Assembly (NCBI GenBank): GCA_001776275.1
Contig: MFAQ01000008.1
Location: 423 to 7,467 of the forward strand
Origin: Candidatus Collierbacteria bacterium RIFOXYD1_FULL_40_9
GTDB taxonomy: Bacteria > Patescibacteriota > Microgenomatia > UBA1400 > MFAQ01
DNA: 7,045 nucleotides
Direction: 5' to 3'
Numbering within the stretch: the first letter of the stretch is position 1; each line of letters opens with the position of its first letter. The position numbers and the translations under genes are program-made. This document shows, piece by piece, positions 5,812-7,045 of the stretch. The notes under the pieces are model-generated. The model did no database searches, was not told where the DNA came from, and saw nothing but the letters and a program-made list of their open reading frames with translations.

Positions 5812-6297
5812 GTGAAAGAAACGGAGATAAATCAGTTTGGTGAATTAAAGATAGAGAAGCTGTTGATGAATAATGGAGAGAGTTGTGAAATTTTTTTGCC
5901 AGAGAATAATAGAGACAGAATAGCTTTTGCAAACGAGTATTGTGATTTTAAACCTGTAGGGTTTGCCAGATTTGACTTTGGCTGGATGCCGATTACTTAT
6001 AAAGTGGTAACTGAAAAACTAGAATCTCTTGGCCTGAGGAAAAATCCAAATCCACTGCACTTTCCTGTTGGTGAGTGGGTCTTTGAGCAGAATACATTGC
6101 AGTATGGAGATAAGGACTTTGGTGGAATTTGGAGTGCACACAGGCTTGGTAACGCAAATACAATTAAAAAATATTGTTTGGAAGAAAAGGGAATGGCTAC
6201 AAGGTGCTTTTTGACTGCTGTCTATAGCCCAGTCGCCTTTGTTGGTAACTACAGAATAAAGTCTGAAGGGGTGATGCTGATGAAAGAAGTTTCCTAG
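5812..6297 (+). CDS. Conserved-looking hypothetical protein, about 161 aa
   Basis: I do not recognise a named family. The 161-residue product is soluble, with no signal peptide or membrane segment. Visible features are an N-terminal strand-rich part (1-50), FARFDFGWMPITYK at 51-64, PNPLHFPVGEW at 79-89, GDKDFGGIW at 99-107 followed by HRLGNANTIKKY at 110-121, and a C-terminal YRIKSEGVML at 147-156. The mix of aromatic, Gly and charged residues, and the normal codon pattern over the full length, argue for a real folded protein. It resembles small uncharacterised CPR proteins from memory only. The frame can start at TTG 5806 or GTG 5812; an in-frame TAG at 5800 blocks anything longer, and GTG is favoured by the -10 hexamer. 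There is no Shine-Dalgarno sequence. It follows the exporter/glycosidase operon and meets nfo tail to tail, so its job cannot be read from context. Confidence 0.75.
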   Translation: MKETEINQFGELKIEKLLMNNGESCEIFLPENNRDRIAFANEYCDFKPVGFARFDFGWMPITYKVVTEKLESLGLRKNPNPLHFPVGEWVFEQNTLQYGDKDFGGIWSAHRLGNANTIKKYCLEEKGMATRCFLTAVYSPVAFVGNYRIKSEGVMLMKEVS

Positions 6298-7045
6298 AGA
6301 GATTTGGCTATACTAATGTTATTTGCGTCAGGACCTTGTTTTTCTGGGCCTGGAGTCTCTAAAATTAGTGGCAAGTGGAGAAGTTCTCTTTCATTGACGA
6401 AGTTTTTTAACCCATCCAGCCCTATTTTCCCCAAACCCAGATCGGCATGATTATCCCTTCCAGATCCCAGATCTGTGGCTGAGTCATTTAAGTGAATTAA
6501 ACAAACTTTGTCTAGAACTTTTTGATCTGCTAGAAGTTGAATTAAGTCTCTTGTTTTTTTGTTATCCCTTAAGTCGAACCCACTAGCAAAAAGGTGGGCT
6601 GTATCCAAGCAAACACCTAATCTGTCGCTATTTATTTCTGACAAGAGAAAGCCCAGCTCCTCGATAGAGCCGATTTTGCCATTTTGACCGGCATCGTTTT
6701 CTAGTAGCAGCTTAGTGTTTTTGGTTTTGGCGATAATAGTTTTTATATTTTCTACTAATTGTTTTTTGACCGTGTCAAACCCTCTGCCTTGGTGTGAGCC
6801 GATATGGATAACAACACCAGAAGAATTAATCTGATCTCCGTTTGTAAGATCTATGACCAGCGACTCGATTGATTTTTGAACCAAGTCGTCTTTGTCGCTA
6901 GCTAAATTGACAAGATACAAGGCATGGATAAAAACAGGTCCTATGTTTTGCTGATCTTTTTCTTGCAAGAATTTGGTTACATCTGACGAAGTAAATAATT
7001 TGCGAAACCAAAGTCTGGGAGAGCCAGCAAAGATCTGCAAGCAAT
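6294..7045 (-). CDS. nfo: Endonuclease IV (AP endonuclease), 5' end outside window
   Basis: Endonuclease IV cuts DNA 5' of abasic sites and removes blocked 3' ends in base-excision repair, using three active-site metal ions (zinc in E. coli). About 250 residues are visible against 285 in E. coli Nfo. Counting from the TTG codon at 7040-7038 as residue 1, all nine metal ligands can be matched: H39, H79, E114, D146, H149, H183, D196, H198 and E228. Their contexts are typical: YLVNL (42-46), LLLENDAGQ (111-119), VCLDTAHLFASGFDLR (143-158), IHLNDS (182-187), RDNHADLG (195-202) and LILETPG (225-231). The TTG at 7040 is not the true start: the preceding codon continues the family motif (C-L-Q-I-F-A-G-S-P-R-x-W), so about 25-30 N-terminal residues with the GAHVS-type motif lie beyond the right edge. 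The stop TAG (6296-6294) overlaps the stop of the facing gene. It is probably active, as no key residue is missing. Confidence 0.95.
   Translation of the reverse strand, partial: CLQIFAGSPRLWFRKLFTSSDVTKFLQEKDQQNIGPVFIHALYLVNLASDKDDLVQKSIESLVIDLTNGDQINSSGVVIHIGSHQGRGFDTVKKQLVENIKTIIAKTKNTKLLLENDAGQNGKIGSIEELGFLLSEINSDRLGVCLDTAHLFASGFDLRDNKKTRDLIQLLADQKVLDKVCLIHLNDSATDLGSGRDNHADLGLGKIGLDGLKNFVNERELLHLPLILETPGPEKQGPDANNISIAKSL

Noticed and set aside
5237..5932. A 231-codon open frame on the minus strand opposite the glycosidase gene
   Set aside because: It is fully antisense to a gene with clear family motifs, and its translation is rich in Ser, Ile, Thr, His and Cys with no recognisable domain. 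It looks like a shadow of the coding strand.
7038..7040. TTG as the start codon of the endonuclease IV gene
   Set aside because: The codon before it continues a conserved family motif and the essential N-terminal part of the TIM barrel would be missing; the gene simply runs past the window edge.

Overview
The window is a compact, AT-rich bacterial segment with eight protein genes and almost no spare DNA; the longest gene-free stretch is 50 bases. No RNA gene, CRISPR array or mobile element was seen. Several traits suggest a member of the Candidate Phyla Radiation (Patescibacteria), possibly Microgenomates: short intergenic gaps, almost no Shine-Dalgarno sequences, a mix of ATG and GTG starts, and two small proteins (at 1-488 and 5812-6297) that resemble conserved uncharacterised families I associate with that group. 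This placement is an inference from gene style and memory, not from a search. TGA is used as a stop codon at the end of the membrane-fusion gene and release factor 2 is encoded here, so the standard bacterial code (table 11) applies, not the recoded UGA=Gly code of some CPR lineages.

Layout. On the minus strand, 1-488 is the N-terminal part of a single-pass membrane-anchored protein that runs off the left edge. Upstream of it on the same strand is prfB (525-1607), encoding peptide chain release factor 2. A 50-bp divergent spacer (1608-1657) holds back-to-back -10-like hexamers and a perfect 11-bp palindrome. To the right, on the plus strand, lies a tightly packed operon: a MacA/HlyD-type membrane-fusion protein (1658-2689), a MacB/LolD-type ABC ATPase (2664-3356), a MacB/FtsX-type permease (3361-4566), and a membrane-anchored NAGPA-type phosphodiester glycosidase (4559-5788). 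These genes overlap or nearly touch. A small uncharacterised plus-strand gene follows (5812-6297). It converges on the minus-strand nfo gene for endonuclease IV (6294-7045), whose 5' end lies outside the window. The two convergent stop codons overlap inside one CTAG.

How the genes work together. The first three genes of the operon form one tripartite-style exporter (fusion protein, ATPase, permease as separate chains, like YknXYZ of Firmicutes rather than the fused MacB of Proteobacteria). No outer-membrane TolC partner is present, as expected for a monoderm cell. The fourth gene places a sugar-phosphodiester glycosidase on the outer face of the membrane and appears translationally coupled to the permease, which suggests, without proving, that the exporter and the glycosidase act on the same cell-surface or exported material. 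prfB and nfo are housekeeping genes for translation termination and base-excision repair.

The most noteworthy pattern is regulatory. Each of the four genes that could begin a transcript (at 488 minus, 1607 minus, 1658 plus, 5812 plus) has a TANANT-type hexamer ending 5 or 6 bases before its start codon and no Shine-Dalgarno sequence. This is the arrangement expected for leaderless mRNAs.
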